Source: Ilex aquifolium (lineage: Eukaryota > Streptophyta > Magnoliopsida > Aquifoliales > Aquifoliaceae). From it: a stretch of DNA of 64,000 nt. Positions 1-11,715 of this stretch are shown one piece after another. The stretch is taken from contig OX637392.1 of the NCBI GenBank assembly GCA_951799425.1, forward strand, positions 31,952,093 through 32,016,092, in the 5' to 3' direction. The translations under genes were made by a program, and so were the position numbers. Numbering within the stretch: the first letter of the stretch is position 1; every line of letters begins with the position of its first letter. The notes beneath the pieces were generated by a model. It saw nothing but the letters and a program-made list of their open reading frames with translations, did no database searches and had not been told where the DNA came from.

Positions 1-1680
1 TGTTTTCAGGCCACAAGAGCCTGAAGTACATCTTTACACACCGGGACCTCAACATGAGGCAACGCAAATGGATGGAATATTTGGAAGACTATGACTTCAC
101 TTTGCATTACCATCCCAGTAAGGCAAATGTGGTGGCTGATGCACTTAGTCGGAAGTCACAAGGAGTTGTGGCTAGTGTAGCTTCCAGGGAGTGGCAGATG
201 CTCGAGACTATGGGACAGTTCGGGCTACACTATATGGGGCAGGCTCAGGGTAACTTGGGAAGTTTGGTGGCTACATCTTCCCTACTGTGCAGAGTGATTG
301 AGTCTTAGTGGCAAGACCCAGAGATAGTGTCCATTAAGGACCGAGTACGGTTGGGTACAAGTGACGAGGGCTGGACCATTCATACGGATGGTAGTCTTCG
401 GTTTAGGGGAAGGATTGTGGTTCCCCAGTCTGCGGAGCTGAGAGAGGAGATCCTTAGGGAGTTCCATTGCTCCCGTTTTTCTTTACACCCCGGTGGCACG
501 AAGATGTATCAAGATCTTCGTCACCAGTATTATTGGAGCGGGGTGAAGAAACACATTGGGGTTTTTGTTAGCCGATGTCTCACGTGTCAGCAGGTGAAGG
601 CTGAACACCATAGACCAGCAGGGTTACTCTAGCCCTTGGAGGTAGCTGAGTGGAAATGAGAGCATGTCACGATGGATTTTGTAACCCACTTGCCACGAAC
701 ATCGCAAGGGCATGACACGATATGGGTGATAGTGGACCGGCTTACGAAGTCGGCACACTTTTTGGCGGTGCGGATGACCTTCACACTAGAGGAATTCTAC
801 AGGTTGTATATACGGGAGATTGTCCGGTTGCATGGGGTGCCTGTATCTATAGTATCGGATCGAGATCTCAGGTTTACGACTTATTTTTGGGAGAGTTTCC
901 AATGAGCCATGGGGACACAGTTGATGATGAGCACTGCTTTTCATCCCCAGACGGACGGTCAGTCGGAGAGGACCATCCAAACGTTAGAGGACATTTACCC
1001 TTAGTGGAGTTCGCCTACAACAACAGTTATCAGGCGAGCATACATATGGCACCCTATGAGGCACTATATGGGAGGCCTTGTCAATCTCCAGTTTGTTGGA
1101 TGGAGGTGGGAGAGAGACCCTCTACGAGTCTGGAATTGGATAGAGACACCTCGGAGAAGGTGGACCTGATACGGAAACGTCTTCTCACGGCTCAGAGCTG
1201 GCAGAAGTGCTACGCCGATAGGCGGCGGCAACCTTTAGAGTTTGAGGTGGGAGATCATGTATTCTTGAAGGTGATGCCTAAGAGAGGAGTGGTCAAGTTC
1301 GGCAAATGGGGAAAGCTGTCACCGAGATATATCGGGCCCTTTGAGGTACTTGAGAGGGTAGGTACAGTTGCTTACCGGTTGGCGTTACCGCCAAATCTAT
1401 CGAGTGTTCACGCGGTATTCTATGTCTCTATGTTCCGGAAGTATTCTTCAGATCCGACACATGTGGTGGATTGGGGTGAGTTGATTGTTGATACGGATGG
1501 TACCTTCGAGGAGGGACCGGTGAGTATCATGGTTAGCCGGGACTAGGTTTTGCGAGGCAAGACCGTGAGGCTAGTGAAAGTGTTGTAGTAGCACCGAGGA
1601 GTGGAGGAGGCGACATGAGAACGCGATGACACTATCCGTACCAATTATCCTTTCTTATTCGAGGATGGAGGTACATTTTT
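1..1680 (+). pseudogene. Tekay pol remnant: RNase H end, integrase, chromodomain
   Basis: Recognisable peptides include ALSRKSQG at the end of RNase H (near 140-160), the integrase zinc-finger cysteines in CLTCQQVK (about 575-600), the integrase core start MDFVTHLPRTSQGHDTIW (about 672-725) with an aspartate in IVSDRD, a GPFEVLERVG motif (about 1333-1365) and a chromodomain-like segment before the polypurine tract (about 1500-1670). Integrase would join element DNA to the chromosome, and the chromodomain steers it towards modified chromatin. It is decayed, with a few breaks. The lineage call rests on domain order and the C-terminal chromodomain. Confidence 0.88.
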
Positions 1681-2170
1681 TTTTATAGTTATAAGTCTGA
1701 TATACTTGTCACATATGCATGTGATTGAATGTGTATGTGTGTGTGAATTTCGGGGACGAAATTCTTTTAAGGGGGGAACAATGTAAAATCCGGGTAAATT
1801 TGAATTTTTTCCGAAAAACGGCAAAACGGTAAATTTTCACTACGGTACGGGTTGCAAACCTGAAATTTTCTAAATCTCGGATGACGAAACGGACCTCACC
1901 GTTGGATTCGTCTCGCGAAATCTAGTTACCCAGGCAAATTTCGTCGGATTCCGAGATAGTCGGATTTTTCACGTTTTTCGAGGCGATGGGTGTCCGGTGA
2001 CCCTCAAAAACGAAATTTTTAAGAAAATTTTGAAATTTGGAAAATAATTTAAATAAATTTCATATAAAATAATTTGAACTTAAACCCGGACGAAATTAAT
2101 CGTTTAGGGGCGAAAACGGACTCGAACAAGTGGGGGACACGTGGCGTAACGTGAGCCAAGTCTTTAAAAC

Positions 2171-2180
2171 TATAAATAGG
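2171..2180 (+). promoter_or_regulatory. TATA box of Tekay LTR
   Basis: TATAAATAGG lies about 390 bp into the LTR. Related LTRs have it at the matching place (24149-24158 on plus; 19376-19385 and 63790-63799 on minus), which supports a real core promoter at the U3/R border. Confidence 0.75.
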
Positions 2181-2685
2181 GGCTAAATATCTGAAAATCA
2201 GACATTTTCTCACCCCATTCTCTGCTGGTCTGAACGTTGGAGCTAAAGGGAGAGCAAGAGAGGAAAAAAATCAAACTTCAAGCTTTCTCCCTACGATTTT
2301 CGAAGTTCCGTCGGTCGGAATCATTCGGACCAAGAGTTAAAGTCGATCACCTCGTCGAGAGCTACACCTACATACCAAAAAGAGTTGATTTCACCGAAGA
2401 TCCAAAGAGAAGATTTTGGGAAGTCAAGACTTTGTGGTTGGTGTTGGTGTTCTTGGAGGTTCTACCACTTCTATTATGCTCCAAGAGGTAGGGTTCCCTC
2501 CTATTTTGGTTTATTTCTATCATAGGGTGTCCAAACGGATTGGTTAGATGTATAGAACTATCTATGACTTGCCTATAGTCATGGAAATAAGGAAATGGAT
2601 ATGAGAATGGTTTAAAACAAATCCCTAGCTTGGAATTGATATGTGGTAATTACTTGTGTAATTCCATGGAATTTGGGACTGAAAT

Positions 2686-2828
2686 GTGGACTGTTTTGGG
2701 GTTGTTTTATGGGCTGTATTGTGGTCTGTATATGGACTGTTTTGGGGCTGTTTTATGGGCTATTATATGGCCTGTTATGTGGGCTGTTTTGGGCTATTAT
2801 GTGGGCTGTTATGGGAGCTGTTATGTGC
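2686..2828 (+). repeat. Degenerate GGGCTGTTWT short tandem repeat
   Basis: About ten variants of a GGGCTGTTTTATG-like unit follow one another within the Tekay LTR. They produce glycine/tryptophan/cysteine-rich chance frames in all three forward frames. Related LTRs in this window lack the expansion, so it is local to this copy. Confidence 0.7.
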
Positions 2829-4179
2829 CTTTGTAATAAAGTGTGTTATTGGCATAATTATGAAATAGCATGCTTGTGATTGTGTTAAGTATGAAATGTT
2901 GATATATGTGTATTAATATATTGACATTGTGATGAATTTTTTTGGAGATTATATGCATATGATATAATTGTCCATGATACATGTTGAAATGTATGGTTAA
3001 ATTGATCCATGACATTCATTACATATGGGACATGGTATGTGGTTAAATTTGCTCATATGGCACTCATTACATATGGAGCATGACGTTGGTAGTGCAATGG
3101 TTCATTACATTGCATATGTATTGAGGCATCACATTCATGGCTTTGTACATGAGTGTGGGTGTGTGGGTGCATGGTTTAATCAAACACCATACTTGGTGGT
3201 TGATGGTGGGCTCGGGAAAGTTGGGTTGAAGATCCGACTGAGTTGCACGGTTGCATGCATGGAAAACTTGTGTCGAGTATAGCAAGAAGGGCTAGACTCT
3301 CCCTCGGGTGCAAAACCCGACTACTTGGTTCACACACTCCCCTGAGGTGAAATTCCAGAAAAGTGTGATGGTGTACGAAACCGGCGATTGTGATACCAAA
3401 ATCCGTTGCCCAACAAAGACACAAGATTTTGTTTATAAAACACCCATTCAATGGGTAACATCCACAATGATTTGGTTTTATAAATACATAAATTTTATTT
3501 CAAACAATCATTAGATTTATTTTCGTCAATTGATGGATTCATTACACATGTGCATTGCATTGTGTTGTGGGAGTCGGTGAGGACTCGGGTTGAAGTTGCG
3601 TGAGTGAGTCTCGTCTCATTTCATGGCATGGCATAAGATTCCTATCAGTGAATGCATATTCTTGATTGGAATGTTTTGAATGATTGATTGTTGCATGTGA
3701 CATTTCATATGCATCTAGGATGAGGAGTAGCCTCTGTAGGAGATACTCTATTGAGCGTTGCTCACCCTATACGGAAAAATATTTCAGGTGCGGGTTATAC
3801 GCCGATGGACGGCACTCACTCGGGCACTTAAGGAGGAAGAAAAGTCGAGATGTGGCTTTATTTTGAGTTCTTGTAAAATCATTGTGAAAATTATGATTTT
3901 GAGCATGTAAATATTTGGAAATAGTCATAGTGGGACTCACATGGACTGTTTTAAATGTAAATTTCATGATGTATGAGTTTGATATGAGTTTGGGTAAGTT
4001 TTCTCAAAACTCCATATTTCTGGACTATTTTTAATATAACCTTGCACGTTTTTATATGAGTATGGATAAATGGACCCGGCGTGGTCAATGTTTACTTATA
4101 AATGGACCCGGTGTGGTCAATGTTGAATATTGGACTTCGAATGGGTCTTGTGATTGTATGATGCACAGGTTGTGTTTTT

Positions 4180-4213
4180 GGGTAGAGCTCCCCGTACAAA
4201 GGAGACTCTGCCC
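4180..4213 (+). other. Conserved LTR hairpin near Tekay 3' end
   Basis: GGGTAGAGCTCC and GGAGACTCTGCCC form an imperfect inverted repeat around CCGTACAAA. The same structure recurs at 26018-26051 and 33337-33370 (plus) and at 58261-58294 (minus) in Tekay LTRs, and at 53846-53879 (minus) in an LTR of a second family. It is likely to be transcribed as part of R/U5. Function unknown. Confidence 0.7.
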
Positions 4214-4341
4214 AAATTTTTGTTCAATTATGGACCCCGGTAAATGGGGCATAAAGGCGCGATATCGAGTTACTCGGTATCCACGGGTATTCCGCGGGTT
4301 GATGGGTAATCAACAGACCCCCGGGATTTTGGGGCGTCACA

Positions 4342-4531
4342 AGTTATGTGTCTAGAGCAACTACTGTCAAATAGCCATTTATTACCCACTTGGGCTTTCA
4401 AGGCAGTGTGCACTATAAAACACAACTCATGACTCGATGATGCAGCCATACTTAATTAGGTGTGTAAGCAAAAATAAAATATGCCTACAAGTGTCTAATG
4501 CAAATTAGGGCAATCACACGCTGATACCAAT
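4342..4531 (-). mobile_element. Leader and primer-binding site of Ty1/copia-like element
   Basis: On the minus strand TGGTATCAGCG (4519-4529) directly follows an LTR end. It resembles the initiator-methionine tRNA primer site (TGGTATCAGAGC) used by many plant LTR elements. The leader is cut off at 4342 by the Tekay element, so the internal region of this copia-like element is missing here. The Ty1/copia assignment is tentative, because no coding domain is visible. Confidence 0.6.
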
Positions 4532-5712
4532 TGTTGTTCTAGGATGGGAAGATATGTGTGAATCTTCCCTCACAATTATACAAGTAGATTGCACGACACT
4601 ACCTAAAAAGGGATGAATATGTTTTTAAACTTTATGCTTGGACAAACACCAAATTAAACCTATTACTACCACAATTACCTTTTCTCACAAGGATTAATTA
4701 ATTATTGGAGAGAACCCCTTTTTAACCAGCATAAACCAAAATACCCATTTAGATTGATATATTGATTTTATAAATTTTTTGATTAACACTCAATCTCACA
4801 TGGTTATCCCAAATCCCAAAGACCCAAACCCAAGCACGCAACTATGGATGATGTAGGTATTCAATCAATCAATCATGCAAACATATAGTGTGTGTGTGTG
4901 TGTGTGTGTTCAAATCACAAGTATATATGAAAAATAATAAATAACACAAGTGATTTGTTGATGCGGAATCCCTACTCGAAAAAAATTGCAGGGAACCACT
5001 CTAGGGTTCACCAAAGCCTAATTCATTACCCCAAAATCAGCTTCAAAATAATCGAGATTTATACCTCAACCAACTCCATGGTTAGACGCTCTTTTCTGTT
5101 AATAAGCGTCTCCGCCAAAGTGCTTCTTTGGCGTTTTGGGTAGCTTCACATGGATCCTACACCCCAATGGATCTTCTAGGCATCGAGCATTCACAAGACA
5201 CACCCACGAATCTCGATATGCACACTTCTAATGTGTTTGGTCTTCAACCAATCAAGGTCTTCTTCTCCAAGTTATGAGGTTGGTTGAGTTTAGGGATCTA
5301 GGGTTGTGGTATGATCTCTAAAGTTTAAGAGGAAAAAATTTAGCTCACAAAAGAGATACCCTAGGTTGGAAAAGCATTTCTCTACTTATTGGTTCAGAAT
5401 AAGAGCAATCTTGGTGAACAAGAAAACGCAAATTTGTGAATGACTGCTCGAGTAGTGGGAGAGCGGTCATAGGATAGTGGTCATTGGAATGAAAAATGAA
5501 TTCCAAACTGACTTAGGAGAGTAGGACTGCTCAAGTGACCCCAGAGGGCGACCCCTATTATCCTTCGTTTAGCCTTTGCCCAATATTTTCTTAAGTCATG
5601 AAGAAACCACTCTAGCGAATGCTAGCGAGCATAGGGAGGTCCATATTGGTTACTTAAGCCTAACACCAAGCAAAAAACATATACTCTTGAACATAAGGGG
5701 TGTTGCCCAAGA
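4532..5712 (-). repeat. Ty1/copia-like LTR, left piece (interrupted)
   Basis: This is the 3' part of an LTR on the minus strand, ending beside the primer site at 4529. It aligns by eye with the plus-strand copies near 21700-22824 and 22825-27079 (for example the stretch around GTGAGATTGAGTGTTAATCA). It carries a CTCGAG-centred near-palindrome (5447-5452). It is broken at 5712 by insertion of a Tekay LTR and resumes at 19779. Confidence 0.72.
4888..4909. repeat. (GT)n microsatellite
   Basis: About eleven GT units inside the copia-like LTR. Confidence 0.9.
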
Positions 5713-5959
5713 GGGATTTTAATGCCCCAAAATCCGGGGGTCCTTTCTTAACCCGTTGATCACCCATTAACCCGCAGAAGTATACCCATGTGTACCGCAT
5801 AACCCGATACCACGTCGTTACACCCCATTCACCGGGATTGTAACCAAAACAATCCATAGTGCAAAACCTAATATGTAAGACAAACAAAGAAACTAAAAGA
5901 AATGAAAACACAAAAGAAAATTTCTAACTACTATATACAAGAAGTGCATAGAGGATAGA

Positions 5960-6796
5960 TCAATCAAGCTTAAGTTCCCAATTAGAGTTAGTGCTTAGTT
6001 TCAGTCTGGGCTTGTTTCTTCCAACAAACTTCTTCTTGCTTAATTTTCTTACATCTCCTGATATTGTAAGCGAAGAATTTAACAAATTAGCATAAAAATC
6101 CACACCAGGATTTCCACTATCATTAATAGAATTAATCAAACAGACTTGTAGAGGGTGAGAATAAGAAGAGATGTTGACTTTCTCCTCTACAATCTCATCA
6201 ATTACATCTACCTCACAAATTTTTCCTTCCTCACCTGGGTGCTTTGTCACATTAAAGATGTTCAATTCAATGGTCATATTTCCAAATGAAAGTTTCATGA
6301 CTCCATTTCTACAATTAATCAATGCATTTGATGTAACTAGGAATGGTCAACTTAGAATGACAGAAATGTATGTAGAAACATTCAGAACTGGCTGAGTATC
6401 TAGAACAATGAAATCCACTGGACAATAGAACTTATCAACTTGAACTAACACATTCTCCACAACTCCTTGTGGGGTTTTCACATATCGATCTGCCAATTGA
6501 AATGTGACATTGGTGGGTTTCAACTCACCTAAACCCAACTGTTTATAGACTGAGTATGGAAGAAAATTAACACTGGCTCCCAGATCAAGCAAGGCTTGCT
6601 CAATCCAAAAAATTTTGATTATGCATGACACTGTAGGACTTCCAGGATCTTTGTACTTAAGAGGGTTCTTGTGCTGGATGATAGCACTAACCTGCTCAGT
6701 TAAGAATGCTCTTTTCTGTACATTGATCTTTCCTTTCACTGTGCAAAGGTCATTAAAAAACCTGGCATAGGATGTGACTTGTTTGATTGCATCCAA
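5960..6796 (-). pseudogene. Athila protease and start of pol, remnant
   Basis: Peptides recognisable as an Athila-type retropepsin region include ALLDLGASVNFLPYSVYKQL, where D-L-G-A-S matches the D[ST]G-like active site seen in plant Ty3/gypsy proteases, and LVQVDKFYCPVDFIVLD. They are followed by FGNMTIELNIFN and HPGEE, typical of the protease/RT linker. The enzyme would cleave the Gag-Pol polyprotein. It is decayed, and the RT that should follow is missing. Confidence 0.78.
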
Positions 6797-6940
6797 TAGG
6801 GGGATGTTAATCTTTACTTATTTGAACAATTCAAAGATTTAAGAATGATTGGCTGGAGTTTTAGGTTTCTTGACTGCTTGAGGAAAAGGTAATGGAATAG
6901 GACAAGAAGGTTCTTTTTCATTTGGTGGTTCTGGTTCTTT

Positions 6941-8300
6941 TTAAGTTACAGGTTCAGGCTCAACTGGTTCATTTACTGGGATTGACTCAGGTTTTGGCTT
7001 AGGAATTAACATGTCTCTAATGGTTTTGTCTATCACTTTACCACTTCTCAGTGTGGTAATTGCTTGGATCTGACTCGGAGATGGTTCGAAAGACACAATA
7101 TTAGTCTGTTTTTGACTCTGTGGGGGTTTTAGTTGAGATGGGAACTTTCCCTTCTCTGACGTACTCAAGGACTGGGTCAATTTGTCTAGGTGACTCTTGA
7201 TGTCTTCAATACTCTATGAAGCTTGAGCTTTAAAATCATTAAATGCATGGGTGTGCTAAGTATTAAAACTCATCTAACTCTGAATGAATTGGTTCATGGT
7301 ATCCTCTAGACTCCTTTTGTGTGGGGGTTGGTATGGTTGATATTACTGTTGAGTTTGGGGCTAATATGACTGTTGAGTTTGGGGCTGACCTAAGAGTGGA
7401 CCTTATAGTTAACTCACAGGTTGTGTGTGTTTTCCACTGAAATTCGGGTGCTTCCGTCACCCTGGGTTATAGGTTTCGGAATAAAGATTGGAATAAGGCT
7501 TGTTAAAGTTGGAAATGACATTGGACTATTCCATTAAGACCTCTTTGAATACAGGAATGGTAGGACAATCCCTCGTGGGATGTCATGAAAATGCACAGAT
7601 TTCACATGACTGCTCAGTGGTAGACACTACAGACACTTCCTTCATTTTTTTTATTTCTAAAGCTTCTAGTTTTCAGGACAAAGTAGTCATTCTGGCCCTT
7701 AGGTCATCATCTTCTTTTAACAAATACTTCCCCCCTTGGGATGTAGATGGCTTGGTATCAATGATGTTTGGAGAGGCCGAGTCCCACATTTGGGAACTCT
7801 CAGAAATGGTATCAAAGAACTCGAATGCCTCTCGGGACTCTTACTCATAAATTTTCCTTGGGCCATCATTTCAACAAACGGACGCAATGCAGATGGGAGG
7901 GCATCATAGAAAAAACCTACGAGAGTCTAACTCCTAAATGCATGATGTGGGCAGGCTTAGAGAAGATCCTTAAATCTCTCCCAACATTGATAAAAAAAAT
8001 TTCCTTCTTTTACAGAAAAATTCATGATTTGACGTCTCAATGCATTAGTGCGATGCATAGGAAAATTTTTTTTGAAAACTTTGGTTTGCAAAACTTGCCA
8101 ACTCGGAATAGACTGGCTTTTAAATAATTTAACCACTATTTATCTTTATCATTCAAAGAGAAAGAAAAAAGTTTCAACCAGGCCATTTCAGAATTATCCT
8201 GAGGGCTCCACAGACTTCTTCAAATTCTTTAACATGTAGATACGAGTTTTCAGACTCCAGACCATGAAACTGTGGTAACAACTATATTGTCCCTGCCTTA
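6941..8300 (-). pseudogene. Athila gag remnant
   Basis: Minus-strand peptides match Athila-type Gag: PQFHGLESENSYLHVKEFEE near 8210-8275, and a proline-rich C-terminal part with ATTLRSGKVIDKTI near 7040-7080. Gag would form the particle shell. Decayed, with several breaks. Confidence 0.65.
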
Positions 8301-8553
8301 ATGTTGAAATTTGGAGCATTTGTGGGAAAAGAAAAACATGACGGAACACTAGTGCGTATAGGATGCAAATACTCTCTTAATGGTCGGACATTTTGAACTA
8401 CCTCCTGTTCTCGTTGATTATTATGAGTCATGCTTAATTCAAATGATGCTTGTGATGAAGATGAAGATGACAGAGATGAAGGATTAGACTAATTTACAGA
8501 CCCTACTGATGACTTAACAGACATAAACAATGAAAATGCAACAGACAATAAAT

Positions 8554-9391
8554 ATACATATAAATACAAACTAAAAAACTTCCCTATTTGATTTGAAATC
8601 ACCGTAACTCCCCGGCAACGGACCAAAAATTTTGACTCACATTCGGCCTGAATAGTGGTATACACCCAAGTATAAGTGGTCAAATTGCAACATAATACTC
8701 GGTTTAAGTCTGAGGTTGAACCCACAGGGAGTTAAATATTGAAAATCAAAATAGAAGCGGTGAAGTTGTTACAGATGCAAAATGTAATAAAAGAGCTTGT
8801 GGTGTGAGCTTAGAACAATTAAAATAAACTTAATTAAAACTGGGGAAATTCGATAATTAAAAAGGTACCCTTTGGTTTAGGGATTCCATATGCATTACAT
8901 TGGTTAAGTACTGGAAATGCCACCTTACAGCAATTAACCCCCATTTTACTGGAAAGTTAACCGGTAGGTATGATACATATAAATACAAACTAAAAAACTT
9001 CCCTATTTGATTTGAAATCACCGTAACTCCCCGGCAACGGACCAAAAATTTTGACTCACATTCAGCCTGAATAGTGGTATACACCCAAGTATAAGTGGTC
9101 AAATTGCAACATAATACTCGGTTTAAGTCTGAGGTTGAACCCACAGGGAGTTAAATATTGAAAATCAAAATAGAAGCGGTGAAGTTGTTACAGATGCAAA
9201 ATGTAATAAAAGAGCTTGTGGTGTGAGCTTAGAACAATTAAAATAAACTTAATTAAAACTATGGAAATTCGATAATTAAAAAGGTACCCTTTGGTTTAGG
9301 GATTCCATATGCATTACATTGGTTAAGTACTGGAAATGCCACCTTACAACAATTAACCCCCATTTTACTAGAAAGTTAACCGGTAGGTATG
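8554..9391. repeat. 419-bp tandem duplication across Athila LTR end and primer site
   Basis: 8554-8972 and 8973-9391 are near-identical direct copies; for example CCCTATTTGATTTGAAATC starts at 8582 and at 9001. Only a few substitutions separate them. Each copy carries the LTR end (TGAATAGTGG on plus) and the primer-binding site in reverse (CTCCCCGGCAACGGACC). The element therefore has two primer sites in a row. Confidence 0.92.
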
Positions 9392-9674
9392 ATGTATATT
9401 AAACTATATCCAACAACTGATTAGGTTAGCTGGCAGGTATATGTTCAATGCAACAATCAAATAATCCGAGTAAACCAAAAGGTAAGCCATTCAGGAGGAA
9501 TACTTGAATTATTCAATCGGCATCTCTGTACCATGCAATAATTAAACAACCCTAGTGAACCAGAAGACAAGTCATTCAAGAGGAATACTTGAGTTATTCA
9601 ACCGCCAGGCTGATGATTCACTAATTACGAGATTCTAGTTTATGTATTGAATCGAAAGCATTGGCTATGCCGAG
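9068..9674 (-). repeat. Athila-like 5' LTR, left piece
   Basis: The LTR's 3' part lies between the duplicated primer site and the younger insertion at 9675. The other piece is 17076-18124, giving about 1.65 kb in all. Few landmarks are visible here apart from repeated GGAATACTTGA words near 9500 and 9580. Confidence 0.65.
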
Positions 9675-11584
9675 TGATGAGAGCAAAATATTGCATATTT
9701 GATGGCCTCATTATATGCATTTTAACTCAACTTTTGCATTTAAGTACTTAGTGTTAGCCAAAGTTGTGAATAATGTTGATATTTTGATGTTGCATGTTTT
9801 GATAGCTTAAATGATGGATTTTAGGACTTTGCAACTATGTTGGATGTGAGGTGAAGTGGTGGACTCATGAAATGAGGATTGAGAGTCTTGGAAGGTAAAG
9901 AAATCAAGAAAAATGAATTTTGGATGAAGACCTTCCGGAAGGTTTATGAATACCTTCCGGAAGGTTTAGCCCACTGGAATTTCGTAATTTTGACACTGTA
10001 CCACTGTTTTTCTAAATTTTGACCATGATCTACTTAGAATTTGAAACAGTGCAAAACATGAAAGTTGTAGATATGGATGTCTTTTTTATTGTGTCAAAAT
10101 TTCAGCTCAATCCAACGGTTGGATCAAAATATATTATTTTTCTACCAAAACTGGTCCAGAGCTGTCACCAGATTCCAGTAGGTTAAACCTTCCGGAAGGT
10201 TGTCATCGTTCTTCCGGAAGGTCTTGCCCAGAATGCGAAAAACAGCCTGCAACTCAACTTTGCGGCTTGGGGGTCCCACCTAATCTTCTCCCACTTGCTC
10301 CCCAACATTATCTTACACAAGCACATGCTTCCCTTACACATTTGGAGGACTTTGGAGGCTTTGCATTGAAGAAGGCATGGGAGGGAAGTGGGCTACCATG
10401 GGGGTGTTGTCCTAGCTTGTCCAAGGCAATCAACTCAGCCCCTCTTTGGTGTAAGACCTGCACACACCTAGGGGGACCCTCCATGGACGAAATTCAAGGC
10501 TCTCACTCTCCATTATACATTCAACATTCAACACACAAGAAAAAGGGTTGGCTACCTAAGCTTAGGATTAGATATAGAAAGCTCCAAGGGGGAAGATGAT
10601 GAATAGTGCTCAAAGTGACGTTTTTGCATTTTTCTTCCACTCTTTCACTTGTAGTTTAATGTAAGAACCTTGTAAGCTTCATTTATTGTCTTTAATCTCA
10701 TTTATTTCAAGTACTTTGCAAGTTTCAATACACCATTTCCATTTCACCATTGTTGCTCAAGTTCTTCATTTTTCAAGCTTAAAATGGGTATTGAATATTT
10801 TTCTCCTTAGTTTAAGATTTCTTGCTTTGAGTTAAGTTTCATGCTTCATGCTTCATGTCTTCATTATATCCATTTACATTATTATGCTTGTCTTTCATTT
10901 TACCATGAGTAGTTAGATTTAAGTTGGTAAATCCAAGGGAAAATTTCTCTTGGGGATTCCATTTTAACTCATTCTCCTCCCTCCCTTAAGAGTCCAATGG
11001 TTCGGTTTGACGGGGTTGAGAGTGGATGAATTGGTGCCTTTGATATTCCGTAGACTTGTCGCGGTTTATTCTTAGATCATCACCAACCTCATCCCTAGCT
11101 TCCCCCGAATCAATTGTTCATTCATGCTCTATCGGAGTTAAGGAGGGATTGGAGTTGAAATGGTAGTCCTATTGGAGTGACTTCCTTTGGATTAGCCAAC
11201 ATTGTTTTCTTGCATTTTCCATACATAAACACAACCACAAAACACAAATACAAGATTTTACACTTTCTTTTCACTTTTGCAAAATCACTTTCACAAAACT
11301 CCCTTTCCTTCCCTGAGGAGACGACCTTGGAATATTTTCCAAGTAAAACACACGACCACAAAAGACTCATTTCGATTGGGGAGCGCTTTTGTTCACACAC
11401 CCGCATTTCATTCCATCTATTTTGTTCATCAAATTTCCATTCACATCCATTTTGTTGTTGTTTCCTAATCTTTTGCATCATCTGGAGGGAGAGTGACACT
11501 CCTCCATCACTATAAGCCACATACACACATTGAGGGTGAGGGTGATGTTACCAGATTAGGAACGACGTAATTTTCAATCAATCA
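9675..11584 (+). repeat. 5' LTR of non-autonomous Athila-type element
   Basis: Bounded by TGATGAGAGC and CAATCAATCA, followed by a primer-binding site. It contains four copies of a CTTCCGGAAG palindrome and the word AAAACATGAAAGTTGTAG (from 10053), which also occurs in an unrelated LTR at 59478. Confidence 0.93.
9931..10220. repeat. TTCCGGAA palindrome cluster in 5' LTR
   Basis: CCTTCCGGAAGG at 9931-9942, 9953-9964 and 10188-10199, and CTTCCGGAAG at 10211-10220. They come as two pairs, each pair followed by GCCCACTGGAA or GCCCAGAATG words. The 3' LTR repeats them at 15417-15706. Confidence 0.95.
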
Positions 11585-11587
11585 TTT

Positions 11588-11605
11588 TGGCGCCGTTGCC
11601 GGGGA
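11588..11605 (+). other. Primer-binding site of non-autonomous element
   Basis: TGGCGCCGTTGCCGGGGA lies three bases after the 5' LTR. This is the primer site found in Athila-type elements. Confidence 0.9.
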
Positions 11606-11715
11606 AGGTTAAGCGTTGAGTTCAAGAGGTGATTTTGGGACGGCATAAGGTAAGTCTTGTGATTTTCATCACGGGCCAAGGTATGTCGTCTAACTTGTAA
11701 ATATTTTATTTTAGT

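Larger units (their letters stand above)
1..4341 (+). mobile_element. Ty3/gypsy Tekay (Del) chromovirus fossil, 3' part
   Basis: This is the downstream part of a Tekay-lineage Ty3/gypsy element; its left part lies outside the window. Visible in order are the end of the RT/RNase H region, the integrase zinc finger, integrase core, GPF/Y-type C-terminal region, a chromodomain-like tail, a polypurine tract (about 1765-1780) and a 3' LTR (1782-4341). A chromodomain at the end of pol and an LTR of about 2.5 kb that begins TGTAAAATCC and ends GGGGCGTCACA fit the Tekay/Del clade. The coding part has several breaks, so it is a fossil. The right end abuts a copia-like leader at 4342; the target duplication cannot be tested because the left LTR is off-window. 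Confidence 0.9.
1782..4341 (+). repeat. Tekay 3' LTR (2560 bp)
   Basis: The LTR starts TGTAAAATCCGGG directly after a purine-rich tract and ends GGGGCGTCACA. Related copies in this window lie at 23760-26188, 30935-33507, 5718-19773 (split), 58123-59098 (part) and from 61794. A TATA box lies about 390 bp in. Near the 3' end is a conserved imperfect hairpin (4180-4213). Open frames inside it are chance. Confidence 0.93.

Noticed and set aside
2630-2879. Cys/Trp/Gly-rich small membrane-like protein frames
   Set aside because: Caused by a degenerate GGGCTGTT repeat in an LTR; all three forward frames look alike.
8489-9144. Two frames starting MGSTSDLNRVLC as a duplicated gene
   Set aside because: They come from the 419-bp tandem duplication of an Athila LTR end and primer site.
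10267-10599. 110-residue frame repeated at 15753-16085 as a gene pair
   Set aside because: Both copies lie at the same place in the two LTRs of one element; they are LTR sequence read by chance.
11122-11526. 134-residue minus-strand frame repeated at 16608-17012
   Set aside because: Again LTR sequence present twice; no family match, and opposite frames overlap it.
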